Notes: generated by a model from the sequence alone, not told the origin. 64,000 bases of DNA from Hyposmocoma kahamanoa (GCF_003589595.1 NW_020653766.1:2824736-2888735); one strand, 5' to 3'; positions 11,398 through 22,473 are shown, counted from the first letter of the stretch. Numbers and translations: made by a program.

Positions 11398-11519
11398 CAT
11401 GCAGCCGAGACCACGACTGCATGCAGTTAATGCGTGAAGTCTTTTCAACTTCATGCAGTCGAGGTCTCGGTTACCGACTTTACGCATAAACTGCATGCAA
11501 TCGTGGTCTTGGCTGCATG
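11398..11519. repeat. Foldback repeat with 44 bp arms
   Basis: The arms at 11398-11441 and 11476-11519 are inverted copies with about four mismatches. They enclose a 34 nt loop that itself repeats part of the arm (CTTCATGCAGTCGAGGTCTCGG at about 11449). Together with the adjacent hairpin this makes a highly structured ~170 bp segment. It may be the core of a foldback-type MITE, but no outer ends were found. Confidence 0.7.
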
Positions 11520-12894
11520 TAGTTTATTACGACGACTGTTAGCTGCCTAAGGCTACTATGGGTGCCAGTTCTGACGAAAATGTGTTTTGACGAGTTCTGA
11601 CGAATTTGTCCGTGTAAACAGACGCTTTTTTTTCAATGAGAGTATTTGCACTTTCAACGACGAACACGTCAGAACAAACACGATGTTATTAGAACCCGTT
11701 GAGCGTTCAATCAAGTTTGATTTTTTCGTGTGACCTGCATCTGTTTTGCGAGTGTTCAATTAGAATAATTTCCCTAAATATGGACTACCATATCGATATT
11801 TTATTTTCTTAATGGAACTTATAGGTACTTTTATACATGGATTTAAAAAAAAGTCAGAAGAAGACAAATCCAATTTCTCAAGCAATGACTTTGTGATGCT
11901 ACTTTCTGCATTTTCGTACAATTTATTCAAAGCAAACTGCAATATTAGACAACATCACACACGTTGCTCTGGTTCCAAAGTAAGTAGCTAAAGCTCTTGT
12001 GGTATGGAAATCAGAAACAACGAGTGTACCACAAACACCCAGACTCGAGACAATATAGGAATATTAGGCTATAAATATGAATAATCAGATGCCAATTAAA
12101 AGCTTCCCATATGGAAAAAAGAAAATAACACTACCATAAATAACTAAATAACACGTATGATAACACAACAATCACTTTATCGGTCACTTGAAAAGAAGTT
12201 ATTAGTTATAATAGTTTTTATATTCATAACGCTGTTACTGAAAAGATCCATGCGACAGTCGTCATTGAGTTGGTTAAATGATGTTAATTGTTTTGGTTGA
12301 TTCATTTTGGTTCTTTCATTTTAAAATCAGTACGACTAAAGCAAATTCTTACGAAACTTCTTAATTGGAAATTTGAATATTAAATATCAACTATAATAAA
12401 TTCTTAAGCTATGGTTATTGTGCATGCGAATTCGGACGAAAATGTATTCGGGCGAGTGCATTCGAAATCCTCGTCAGAACGAGGCTGTTACACTGTGCAC
12501 GTTTTCTGATATTCTGATAGTCAGTAAGTTTCTGCCACAACAACAAAGATGGACAAACTTCATGAATTTATTTTCTTGAAATCCGTTAATGAACTTAGTG
12601 TTGTTAAATGGTGGAAAACAGAGCATGTCAATCACTTGAATTTATTTTTATAAATTTTTTTTTTCTTTGAAACTTATGTATTTTGCATTTCAAAGAAAGC
12701 CTATTTTTTATTTATAACTGGAAATCACCTTAGTATGGTTAAAAATTAAAATAATAGACGTGGTAAAATTTAATTATAATGGCTCCTCAACGTTTTTTAG
12801 ATCTGTGTTTATTTCTATGATATTTATGAAACCTACTGTTCGTTTTCAAATAGATAAAACAATAAATAAATAAAAAGGCGTAAATTATCACTTC
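11520..12894. other. Intron with weak repeat similarity
   Basis: Pax2/5/8 intron. The segments 11560-11635 and 12425-12500 share a loose pattern (GACGAAAATGT...GACGAGT/GGCGAGT), possibly two decayed ends of one repeat family. Otherwise it is AT-rich with no supported feature. Confidence 0.4.
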
Positions 12895-13035
12895 GACAAA
12901 CGTTTACCGGACGCCAGTGCGGCGCGTTTACGGCGTCGGCGGCACCGTCATCCGTCAGGGCAAGATGGCGGCATGCCAATTGGCGCCAAATTACTGTGAC
13001 CGCGGTCCAACCGCCGCATTAACTGCTTGCCGCGA
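12895..13035. promoter_or_regulatory. GC-rich intronic island, candidate regulatory element
   Basis: A 140 bp GC-rich block stands out from its AT-rich surroundings. It includes TTGGCGCCAAAT (a near-palindromic E2F-like site), CAAGATGGCGGC (YY1/Pho-like core) and repeated CGGCG words. It is not a copy of any repeat seen elsewhere in the window. Position in the large Pax2/5/8 intron makes an enhancer or cryptic promoter possible. There is no direct evidence of activity. Confidence 0.35.
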
Positions 13036-13150
13036 TTGTGCTACGTGTTTGTTATGTTTTGGATATTTGTAGAAACAAATATAGAGAATTAAGGATGATT
13101 TGGATAAATAACTAATTAGAAAAACATATTTCTATACCTTTAGTGTAATA

Positions 13151-13818
13151 AAGGTCTATTTAAACGGAGAGAGTTTCTCGTCTCGAAGATACGATTTTCG
13201 AAGGTATATAAAAAACTTTCCTCGTCTAAACATTCGCGATTATCGCCCTTCCACGTGAGCAATAATCGCCTCGCCTTTGAATATTGAACGTCTCCGTGTA
13301 AACAGAACTTGAAAACAAAAATCGTATTTTGAGTTTTCGTGCCAGCCTGTCGCTAGCAGTGTCGTGCGCGAAGGTGTTTTGATTATCACTGCTTTTCTAA
13401 GACAAGAATTAATGAAACGAAAACGAAAAAAATTTTGAGTTAAAAAATGTTATAAATTAAAAAAGTAATATTATAAAACATTATAAAAAATATATTTCTA
13501 TAAAGTTCAATGAACTTAATATTATCAGCAGTTCCAAATTTGAATGATATTTGCATCATTTTGATATACCCATAGTCAATACTGCAGTAAACTCGTAAGC
13601 AAGAATCTCCTTACAACATATTTCCCTGTGTAAGCAGTCGAGGAGGCGATTAAGTTGCTTGCGAATCTCGTATGACATAATCGTAGGCGAGATTTTAGTT
13701 CTAGTCTGAATATAAACATTATGATACGATAACCTTACGTCGATTATTGCTTGCAATAATCGCGTACGATTTTTCGTCACGAAGCTTGCGATAAACTCTC
13801 TCTATCTAAATGGGCCTT
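13151..13818. mobile_element. MITE with TA target duplication
   Basis: The terminal inverted repeats are about 26 bp: left AAGGTCTATTTAAACGGAGA, right (reversed) AAGGCCCATTTAGATAGAGA, both continuing GAGTTT. TA dinucleotides flank both ends (13149-13150, 13819-13820). The 668 bp interior has scattered CGATTATTGC-type inverted words but no transposase. TA duplication suggests a Tc1/mariner-mobilised element, though the ends are diverged. Confidence 0.65.
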
Positions 13819-14225
13819 TAGACAGAAAAAAATAAGTATTTTATCGGGCATTTCATTCAATTATAAACAAAGCAATTTAATAAATACCATATAACATAAT
13901 TCTCAAACACTTTTAATACCTTTATGTAATGATTACCTTATCTTTTTCTCTTACTATTCAGTACATATTTATACTTGAAATATAAAATTTATTGTCTTTA
14001 TGTAAAAGCTTAGAAGTAGAGATATTCCAAATATTAAAAAGATCTGTTTTTTAATAAAATAACCTAATGTTTTTTTTTTGTTAAGAAAAAGGTCACAATC
14101 ACTGCTTCTTTGTTTACGTTTTGTCTATTTGAAAAAGAAGCATAATTAAGAATAGATGGAGTCTAAAAAACAGATATTCAAACATTTTGAAATTCTCCAA
14201 GTCTAACATTTAATTTCAATTTTAG

Positions 14226-14364
14226 CTCTGGACATCATCGAAATGGAGCATCAAAGACGAGTACAAGCTGTTATCCGAGCTCGGAGGCGCGGGGGGCGCG
14301 ACCGGTTACTACGGCGAGCTGTTCGACGCACCGTACGAACATCCGCATTATACACCGCATTCTG
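14226..14364 (+). CDS. sv: Pax2/5/8 exon: partial homeodomain region
   Basis: The acceptor TTCAATTTTAG precedes 14226 in phase 0 and the donor GTAAGT follows 14364, leaving one G. It begins LWTSSKWSIKDEYKLLSELG and continues with a Gly/Ala stretch, YYGELFDAPYEHPHY and TPHS. The W...KWSIKDE.KLLSELG segment is the insect version of the degenerate partial homeodomain (helix 1) found in Pax2/5/8. The downstream Tyr/His/Pro-rich part begins the C-terminal transactivation region. Codon GC content is clearly higher than in the surrounding intron, supporting a real exon. Confidence 0.88.
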
Positions 14365-15164
14365 GTAAGTTTAGTTTAAGGAAAGAGTTTACCTTCGCTT
14401 ATAGATACAATCGTAGGAATTATTATCTGTTCGCGAACACGGCAGCCTGATCTCAAACTAAATGTAGACTGTACGTGACCCATTAAAAAATAATATCCAT
14501 TACTAAATCACTCACGGCGTAAGGTGTTTTGAAACTGTAAGTCGCCTAAGGTCTGTCCGCCATTTTGATAAACCTGCCGGAATTGGAAATTCAAATGGCG
14601 GCCACGCATCGTATTATAATATGTATATAAAAATTAATATAAACAAGCACAGTACAGCACATGCTACTGCTGCACATATTTTCTAGAATTAGTTTTTAAG
14701 CAAATCGTAAACAATGAAACATCGAAGATATCCCTCTGCCACTATTTACCATCTTATCATTAGCCTTAACCTAGGAAGAAAAATACTAACTTAAAAATGC
14801 GTCTTCCTTTTTTAAGTTGCAGCACAATGGTCTACCATATACAATTTACCCAATAGCACAAAATAAATTTGTATTTTAAACCACAAAAATGTCACCAAAG
14901 GTATTCAGTAACAGTTATAAATATAAACAAATTTCCATAGTCACCACAGACCGTTTGTAGGGCGTAACAAATAACGGAATAGCTAAATAATAGCTACTTG
15001 ATGGTAATAGGTTATTGTGCATAGTGAAAATTATAGAGTCCGTTTAGTATAGTCACGAAGCAAGTATTTATACTATAGTGATGTATCTCAGGTAGTAAAA
15101 ATTGCAGGTTTTTTATAATGTAGAATATGTAAATCTATTCTAAACGGCAATCTAGTAGCAGTAG
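14365..15164. other. Intron, no recognised feature
   Basis: Pax2/5/8 intron immediately after the partial-homeodomain exon. No open frame with a domain, no repeat copy from this window and no clear regulatory block seen. Confidence 0.5.
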
Positions 15165-15250
15165 AGTAGTACTGCCACCTTACCTATTTCTGGCGCTCAG
15201 CAGTAATATCAGCATTACTGCGTTCCGGTTTTAAAAGGTAAGCACCCAGT
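15165..15250 (+). repeat. Dispersed repeat family A, 5' half
   Basis: Contains the GTACTGCCACC...TTACTGCGTTCCGG start of repeat A and then diverges. Its missing 3' half resembles the separate fragment at 16146-16320, so both may come from one copy split by later insertion. Confidence 0.55.
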
Positions 15251-15512
15251 TAAGAGGGAGCAGAGGAAAAATTCCTAATCATCGATTTGATTTTAGGGGG
15301 ATATATCCACTATAAAGTTAAAAATAAAATATTGTATGAGTAACTACACGATATATTCAAGCATAGACATTAATCAGAAACATAAAACAATAAAGTTTCC
15401 TCGATAGATAAAAGTCACGAAATGACCTCTAATTTTCACATTTTTTCGATTTATCCTCGAAATGGTACAGGTTATTAGGACAAAAAATAGATAATTAATT
15501 ATATTTATGCAT

Positions 15513-15612
15513 NNNNNNNNNNNNNNNNNNNNNNNNNNNNNNNNNNNNNNNNNNNNNNNNNNNNNNNNNNNNNNNNNNNNNNNNNNNNNNNNNNNNNNNN
15601 NNNNNNNNNNNN
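15513..15612. other. Assembly gap (100 N)
   Basis: Exactly 100 undetermined bases, the conventional size for a gap of unknown length. The 16 nt just left (15497-15512) and just right (15613-15628) are identical, AATTATATTTATGCAT, suggesting the two contig ends may overlap. Confidence 0.95.
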
Positions 15613-15779
15613 AATTATATTTATGCATGATCGACAACTGTCACTACGAATTTTTTTTTAATCCCTTTAGTTTTAGAGTTATTCCGCTAAAACGAATTTG
15701 GTACTTTTAATGCGCAAAATTCAACATCTCCTGTCGCATGTCACGCGAACTTCAGGCATATTTATTTCACAAATTTGGG

Positions 15780-16140
15780 CGGAGCCAACGTCAAAACTTT
15801 TTTGGCATGAGAGCTCTTAAACGAAGCGAAAGCTTTCGCGCGGCCGCCGCGCGGCGACCGCCTAGTTACCACGTCGTCATGCATATTAAATCTGATTTCT
15901 ATTTACTAGGCAACATCATTTAAATTCCTCTGAATAATACAACCGCGCGGCCGCGGCCCGGCCGCCCACCAAATTCAAGCCAGTCTCGCCCGGTTCGGGA
16001 CGCTCACTTAAGTTAAAACGTAAAAGCTAAATGTATAGAGCTTATTTTGCCATGACAGTTAGACACACGCGGTCGCTACGCGTCGGCAACGCGGTCTCTA
16101 CTCGGCTCGTGCTCGCCCCGCGCGACAGCCGCGCTCAAAA
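15780..16140. promoter_or_regulatory. GC-rich intronic segment, candidate enhancer
   Basis: Two very GC-rich clusters (15838-15868 with GCGGCCGCC, and 15947-15970 with CCGCGGCCCGGCCGCC) flank an AT-rich core that contains ATGCATATTAAA at about 15880. The same 12-mer followed three bases later by GATT recurs at 21508 in another intron of this gene. A further GC-rich stretch follows at 16065-16135. The block does not match any repeat in the window, so a Pax2/5/8 enhancer is plausible. A repeat family not otherwise present here is the alternative. Confidence 0.35.
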
Positions 16141-16145
16141 TTTGT

Positions 16146-16320
16146 GTCGAATAAAGGTGCTGGTGAAATTATAAGCACATGAGATTTGTCAACTTATGTC
16201 TCAGGGTGACGGGCGCAGTGGTAGGCCTTTCTGATCTTTGTAATTTAAATCTCTGAGTGGCACTGTAACTGTTATGAACAAGCGTGTACCTTACCGTCAA
16301 GTGCCTACTTGTTCGTCACT
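16146..16320 (+). repeat. Dispersed repeat family A, 3' half
   Basis: Starts at GAATAAAGGTGCTGGTG and carries the TGTCTCAGGGTGACGGGC and GAGTGGCACTGTAACTG blocks and the final CTTGTTCGTC of repeat A. The 5' half is absent at this site. Confidence 0.6.
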
Positions 16321-19039
16321 TGATGTTATATAAACAAAATCTAAAACACAGCTCTCTTTGTAGAGGATCTTATTTATTCTCCGTGATTCACAGAAAGTAT
16401 TAAAACCGGAGCTAAAAATAGGACATTGACCTTACGCACTGTTTTATAAACAATACTGAATCTTAGAACACAGATGATCAAGTTACCTGTTCAAACGTCT
16501 TGTGTTACCAACTGGGAAGAGAGGGGAGGTTCATTCATTGGAGGATGTGGTGAGATTGCGGTGTTGTGTGATAAGTTTGTTTGTGATTTCTGTTTTGACA
16601 GTTTCACATTGTAACAAATAAAAACATTAATGCTACTGAGGAAACCTTTTTAGAAAACAACTAGGTTTATAGAGTACAGGGGTTCCTAAACAAATTCTTA
16701 TACTCCTTGTTAAATTACAAGGTACAATGTAAGTAAACTACCTAAAAAGGATTTATAAAATAAAAATAAATTGTAGTGACCAAATTTTGCATAGCACACG
16801 TCTTAGAAAGATCGTGTGACGCTTCTCCACCATTAGTTTTCGTAATGATGTTTAGTACCCTCACTTTTAAAACAACAGCTTGTGTTACAGTAAGCTATAT
16901 AAACTCCAACAGGCTCTGTATTGCAGCTCTCCCAGTGTGAGTTAAACTTAGGACCTCCTACAATATCAATTGCATCTTTTTTATTTTATTCAATACACTG
17001 TTTCTAGTCTCATTCTGTGGTATACTTCTCAATTAAAGTATCAATGTTTTGAATGAAAGTTTCCCGTGCGACCTACTCTGTTTTGCGGTTATCCGTCGTA
17101 CTATGATATACAATTTGAACTCCTACTGTTTTATTTTTATTGTTTTTATCATGTGGGAACTTTGTTTCTGGTAGAATAAGTTTTGTTTCTATGATTAACT
17201 TAGTGGTTACGTTATGTGCTTTAAATTTTTAATTGTCTTCATTGATGTCAAAAGTTCCACAACACACCATAATTTCAGGGTCTAAAAGATATTGATCGGC
17301 TTTTTGATAAGGATCTTATAGTTAAGATCGGCATGGATAAGCCTTAAAATACTAAGCGTAAGATGTTTGAGTTCACTAAAAGTTACTGCTGTCTTAGGTT
17401 CACTTCTGTATAGTTAAACAAACTGCAAAGCTTGGCGGGTAAGTAGACACTCTGTTACTCATCTTTTGGATTTACTTTCTAGCCGCTAGATGGATCAGCA
17501 GCAACAATATCATTATAACCATACACTTACATAATATCTTCTAAGGAGCGGGTTAAGGCCTTTGCCCGTTGTTCTGGCCAAATGTGGATTGGGTACTGTA
17601 ACCTGGGGACGTAGCTTAGGTTGCGTAGCGAGAGCTACTGTATAAATATAAACTGGGATAATCTTCAAAATTAGATATTTATTGTATTTTTTTACATGTT
17701 CTCTTACGGAGGCTATTTCTAGATCTGCCAAGATGTTCTTTTCTCTATCCTATTTTTTTAAACACATTCTAAATACAAAACTATATTCACTCAGCCTGTA
17801 GTTCTACTCATAGAGTAGAGCCTAGACTACAGTACTTTGAACGTTTTCCCAGGGTTGCGAATCCTCGTCTCGATGCTTTCGAACGCCGTTTGCGAAAGAT
17901 GTCACTAGGCATTCAAAAATGTACTTATGTCTTAGTATTTATGCTGAGTCAGGGCTATTTCGACACAAACGTTGCACACAAGTACGATCACTTTAAAATT
18001 TATGTTTTTGTCTGCAAATATTATGTGTGAATTGAGTGATTGTAAATGTTTGTCTCTGCTTGTATTTATGTTGAATGTACTGTACATAAAACTCATCAAA
18101 GTTGTAGTAATAAAAAATATCATGCAATTTGTTACAAACGGCTGTTAATGCATCGAAAACCAATCCAATGAATAAAACGAATTCAGCTCTGGCTTCTTTA
18201 TTTTTTTCAAACCCATTCGTTTTATTGACTACGCACTGCCCATTTGTCACTTTGTAATTTAAATCAATGTAGAGTTTTATTTCAAGAGGAGGTTACGGGT
18301 AGGTTAGGTTGTGAATTTGAATATTAAGCGCTTTGAAGCTCAGTTCAAAGGCATAGAGTGTTCTCAAACTGTTAGACTGGCACCAGACACATGGAGCAAT
18401 TCATAATACATGTTGGCATTGTGTTGTTGAGTGAAGATCCAGTACTAACGTACAGCCCTTTTGCCTTGTCTTGCCATCTTTCAGTGTCACTTGCCTTGTC
18501 TCACTTCGGAGCTGTGTCGGTTTTTCTGCACAAATCAAAGGCACACGCCTGCGCTCGGTCAATGGTGCTCACACATTTGTCCCTAATAATTGTCGCGTTC
18601 AACAAAATTGCAACTAATGCAAAATAAAGTAAATACTTACAAAATGTCATCTTACATTGTTCTATTTCAGTGAATAATCAACATCCACCACTCTCTTTTT
18701 TTTACATTACAGTGGCATACAATAGCATACCATATAATAAAATTAAAGGTGCTAAATAAATAAATAGCAGGAGCTGTAGTAACTTCTACGTCGTCCATAT
18801 AGTTTCAATGCACAATGAAAACTGACAGAGCCCAAGGTGTGGGTAGCTCCAAAAAAACTTGTCAAACGTGTAGACGGTGGCACTTGCATTGATCTAGGCC
18901 AATATATAGCTGACTCGTTCCATAGCTCTGTTGGTGAGATCGGTAGCGCAAGTGGCTGGTTCGAGTACAGTGTACTGTCAATAATATCAACACACTAGTA
19001 GAGTAATTAAGTTTTATTGAATGTATTGTGATTCATCAC
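16321..19039. other. Long intron stretch with a LINE-tail-like scrap
   Basis: Mostly AT-rich Pax2/5/8 intron. On the minus strand 17640-17520 reads like a common lepidopteran LINE 3'-end segment (CACATTTGGCCAGAACAACG, then AAGGCCTTAACCC). At 18915-18970 a GGTAGCGCAAGTGG / GGTTCGAGTAC pair looks like a decayed tRNA-type SINE head. The open frames at 17513-18250 and 18391-18627 show no domain and are probably chance. Confidence 0.4.
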
Positions 19040-19165
19040 CATGATACGGCACAGTTTGCTGGGAGACGTTGGTTCGAATCCAACCGGATCGAAGTGAATT
19101 TTTTCTAAGTGTTCCATCTTTGTTTGATAATAAACTTGTAGAGTATTTTCACTATTTTCAATAGT
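19040..19165 (+). repeat. SINE family S1, fragment
   Basis: The tRNA-like half with GGTTCGAATCC (B box) and CAACCGGATCGAAG, followed by the TTTTTTCTAAGTGTTCCATC-type tail seen in the S1 copies at 27241 and 35600. The A-box half is degenerate. Confidence 0.65.
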
Positions 19166-19677
19166 AAAAAAATCATGTCATTCAATAAAATAAATATGCA
19201 ATGGACAAATACATTGAGTATGCCCAGGAACTTTTCAATTTAACTTCACCCTCACAGTTTCTCCTTCGGTCAACTAGAAAGTTCGAAAGCCTTCACCCTT
19301 ATATCGTTAATATAACACCCATTCACACGTAGCGCTTTGCTTTTGTCTTTCTAATGCCTATGGCAAAGGAATGGAAAACTACCGGCTAATGTGTTTCGCG
19401 AAAGAATTGGCATTTTTTGGACAAAAGCTCTTAATATCATAAGTCACATTATCGCTTACATCAAGTGAGAACGTAGCTAAGCGAGTCTGTTATTTATAAC
19501 AAACAAACTGGTTAAATGTAATATTGTGGTAATTATAAGTTAAGCTTTAAATCAACTAACTACCAATGCTTTGTTAAAGGTTGTTTCATAGTAATTTACA
19601 ACAGATGGAACAATCATTGTTTGAATTGGTAAAGTTTGTATAATAGTTCCGCTTGAGCAAAAAAATCCACAATTAGT

Positions 19678-19960
19678 ATTTCAAAGTCAAAATTAAATAA
19701 TCATTTATTCCATAGGTAAAATGTTTGCATCTGAAAACGTCATTTTTTAAGCTACTGGTTGTTCACTGTACTCATTTCCTGAGAAGAATGAGCAAGAAAC
19801 TCTAGGGATTGCTCTTTTCCAATAAACTTAAATGCTGTGGAATAAATACTCTTTTTGAATAATATTTGTGTGGAATCTAGGCACATGTTTTCGTTCTTTA
19901 CATCTTTATCTAACACGTAGTCTTCAATTTTGTAATATGACTTTTAAGTTAAAACATTTT
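19678..19960 (+). repeat. Repeat body D, second copy
   Basis: Matches 5685-5960 over about 270 bp (AATCATTTATTCCA, GAGCAAGAAACTCTAGGGAT, ATCTTTATCTAACAC) without the tRNA-like head. It lies in the intron before exon 20808. Non-coding. Confidence 0.6.
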
Positions 19961-20248
19961 TCATGTCAGTTTTAAACTTAGGAAATGACAATTTTAATAT
20001 ATGCTCCTGAATCTTATTGCAAAAACGTATGCAGTTATGCATAAAGAATTATTTACCTTATTTAAACGAAACTGTACTACTATGAGTTTGGATTTAGTTC
20101 TAAGGTTATATGGCTTACAAAAGGCTTTTACTGATGTTTCTTCATACTGATAATGAACTACTAGAAAATACCATACATACAAACTTAACCGTAAGTCACA
20201 CACTTCGTTTCAAAGTAAGAAAATTAAAGTAAAACAAATACAATTAAT

Positions 20249-20423
20249 AGCGACATCTCCAGCCAAGGCTGGTAGCTGTAAAGTTACCTAACTGGGTGAC
20301 GAAATACATTCATAGATTTATCATAGACGTTGCGATTAAAAAGTCGTTGAAAACCAAATACAAAGATCCAACAACAAGCATATAGAAAAATTCGCGCGAT
20401 CCGCTGGTTCGTTCCGTGTGGCA
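20249..20423 (+). repeat. 5' module of composite SINE S1
   Basis: Starts AGCGACATCTCCAGCC and ends around GGTTCGTTCCGTGTGGC. It matches the 5' modules at 35600-35755 and 40080-40245 (TAGCTGTAAA, AACTGGGTGA, AAGTCGTTGAAAACCAAATA). The tRNA-like half that normally follows is missing here. Confidence 0.65.
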
Positions 20424-20807
20424 AGTGAAAACTTACAATTTTTTTATTAATAATTATAAAACAAATACTTTAAACAATCGTCACCGGTGACATGCCGATC
20501 TTGAACTCACCATTGGTTCCAAATACTGGAATTACGGTTACTCCTTTTAAGTTTCTTTAAACTTACTATTTGTGTTTGTCTTTCTAATATATTCTGCTTG
20601 ATGATGAAACAAGCCCAGTTCACATGTATGGGTGAAATGTACTCGCATAAAATGCAATAATTTTTTAAAGATGTCTCGATCTTCTAAATCGATACATTTA
20701 ACAAAAATTGTGGAAGTTATTTGTAATGATTCATAAACTGTTTATATGTCCTTTACATGCTATATTTTTTTGTGTTTTATTTTATCAGCAAGCTTGTTTG
20801 TCCCCAG

Positions 20808-20942
20808 CAACCAACGATTCTACGGGGTCTGTAGCCGGCGCAGGTGGAGAGCCACCGTCTGCTGCAGCCAGCCCCGATGCGGCTGCACTGGTTGTCTTAC
20901 AACCACCAGCTCCGCCGTACCCACCCTATGCGCATTATGATG
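20808..20942 (+). CDS. sv: Pax2/5/8 exon: Ala/Pro-rich activation region
   Basis: The acceptor TGTTTGTCCCCAG precedes 20808. The bases CA complete an Ala codon with the G left by the previous exon, and the donor GTATGG follows 20942. It encodes TNDSTGSVAGAGGEPP, a Ser/Ala-rich stretch with AAASPDAAALVVLQPP, then APPYPPYAHYD. Pro/Tyr/Ala-rich low-complexity sequence is usual for the Pax2/5/8 C-terminal transactivation domain. A CAG 19 nt upstream would be a possible acceptor but puts the exon out of phase with both neighbours, so I rejected it. The G left at the end is completed by GC at the next exon. Confidence 0.82.
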
Positions 20943-21179
20943 GTATGGATTTTTCTGCTCTTTATGTATTTCCTATTAGTTGGTGAATCAATCAATTATT
21001 CTCTCATTAGTTGGTGCGTTACATTTTATTATTATTTACTTACCCTCAAAGACTCATGTGTTTAGCATAAACTCGTTAACTTATGTAGTTTTTTAATTGT
21101 AAATAGTTTTTATCTCGGTTACTTAAACTAGTATTATTTTCAAACGAACGATAATAATGTCGTAAATCAAACTTGGCAT

Positions 21180-21900
21180 TCTGTCGCACGTTTTTCCTCA
21201 AGCAAAAAGGCGAAAAGTAAAAAACAAAAACATCAATTCATTATCCCCATTCGCGGCTCCGCAATAAAGACGAGATCAAGATCCACGGGAAATAAAACAA
21301 TGAGAGCGAAAACAAAAGTGGTCGAGGAAAACATTTGAAGAATCACGATGGAAAAAAACGACAACGACTTTAGGAAAGCTTTCGAAAAAGTCGAGCACGC
21401 CACTCGGAGCCACTCCGAGGAAAATCTAATTTTCTCCTCGGACCCCGCTCCCCACCCGATGTTATAACATCATAAAATTCATACAACACCCCAGAATTTT
21501 CGCACTTATGCATATTAAAGCAGATTCTAAAATGGAGTAACGCAAGGTACTCTGCTGGGACCGCAACTTCTCTTTATGCCTTTGGTCTTTAATCTACCGC
21601 AATCTGCTTACTCCGGGGGTGGAAGGGAGGCAGACATCTTTAATAGCTCATTCGGGGCTCTATGCAAATAATTTTAGAGGGGTGGTGGGAGGGAATCATA
21701 CGGGCTTTGTCTGGAGAGGGTAACGAACCGAGACACGACTCTGTGATGCGATAGAAGTGACTCTGAGTACTTCAAACGGGTTCGGAGGCTTATTTCGGTT
21801 ATAAATATTAAACTGTCATGTGGGGGGTGGGGGGGCTTGCGGTGGGGCGAGTGGTTACGCGTATAAAACTCGTTATATCGTGCAAGGGGCGTGTTGCTAT
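21180..21900. promoter_or_regulatory. Complex non-repetitive intronic segment, candidate enhancer
   Basis: About 700 bp of balanced, information-rich sequence between two C-terminal exons, unlike the surrounding AT-rich intron. It carries ATGCAAAT (POU octamer) at about 21664 and ATGCATATTAAA at about 21508, the latter shared with 15880. It also has a GCCACTCGGAGCCACTCCGAG palindromic patch at about 21399 and G-rich runs at 21822-21840. No open frame or repeat family explains it. I infer a cis-regulatory module for the Pax2/5/8 gene, which needs comparative or accessibility data. Confidence 0.4.
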
Positions 21901-22364
21901 GTACATTTTATCTACTCATCCCTGTAAGGCGTGTCGCCGATTTTAACGCTGGGTTTTCCGCAATGACTTCATAGTTAAGCGCTTGTTATTTCATAATAGC
22001 GTATTGAAATATTCCTACTTCAGTTAAGAGCAGTTAACTGTTGGAGGTCAGGTATTCTCCCATTTAATGAAATTTGTAAATTTTAAGAAATTTGCAATTG
22101 TGTTTATTAATAATTTTACGGTATCCTAATGTAAAATAGGTCGTACAAAGATATAAAATTTGTTTTTTACTTCGAGTATAGTTTTATGTTACATTTACCT
22201 ACTTCAACACAAACGTGGGCATTTTACGAGTATAAGGCAGTTATAAAAACAATTAGATATGCCAACAGGCAAAGTTCTTTGTCTTTGTTATTACATCTAC
22301 TTTATCTGTTTTGTACTTAGTCCAAAACATAAGTAACTAAATTTATGACTATGACCTATTTCAG

Positions 22365-22473
22365 GCACGACAACGCTAGCAAGTGAATACGCGTACGCGG
22401 CCCCGTACTCTCAGTATTCACCGTACGGCGGACCGTACTCACATTCTGCCGCCACAGGCCTACTGTCCAAGTG
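22365..22473 (+). CDS. sv: Pax2/5/8 exon: C-terminal Tyr-rich segment
   Basis: The acceptor CTATTTCAG precedes 22365. The GC completes a Gly codon from the previous exon. The exon reads TTLASEYAYAAPYSQYSPYG, then GPYSHSAATGLLSK. YSQYSPYG and the GLLS element match the conserved C-terminus of Pax2/5/8 activators (GLLGSPYYYS in vertebrates). The strong donor GTAAGT begins at 22474, so the exon ends with TG. If unspliced, the next codons are TGG TAA (Trp, stop). If joined to the acceptor at 24803, TG plus A makes TGA. Either way translation ends here unless the weaker GT at 22471 is used. Confidence 0.82.

Noticed and set aside
15374..15710. Open frames crossing the N gap
   Set aside because: They exist only because undetermined codons are not stops.
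17513..18627. Small genes in the long intron
   Set aside because: Open frames without domain, codon bias or splice support, one overlapping a LINE-tail-like repeat.
20708..20986. Gene starting with an ATG at 20708
   Set aside because: The frame upstream of 20808 is intron. The exon joins in phase to the previous Pax2/5/8 exon through the acceptor at 20807.
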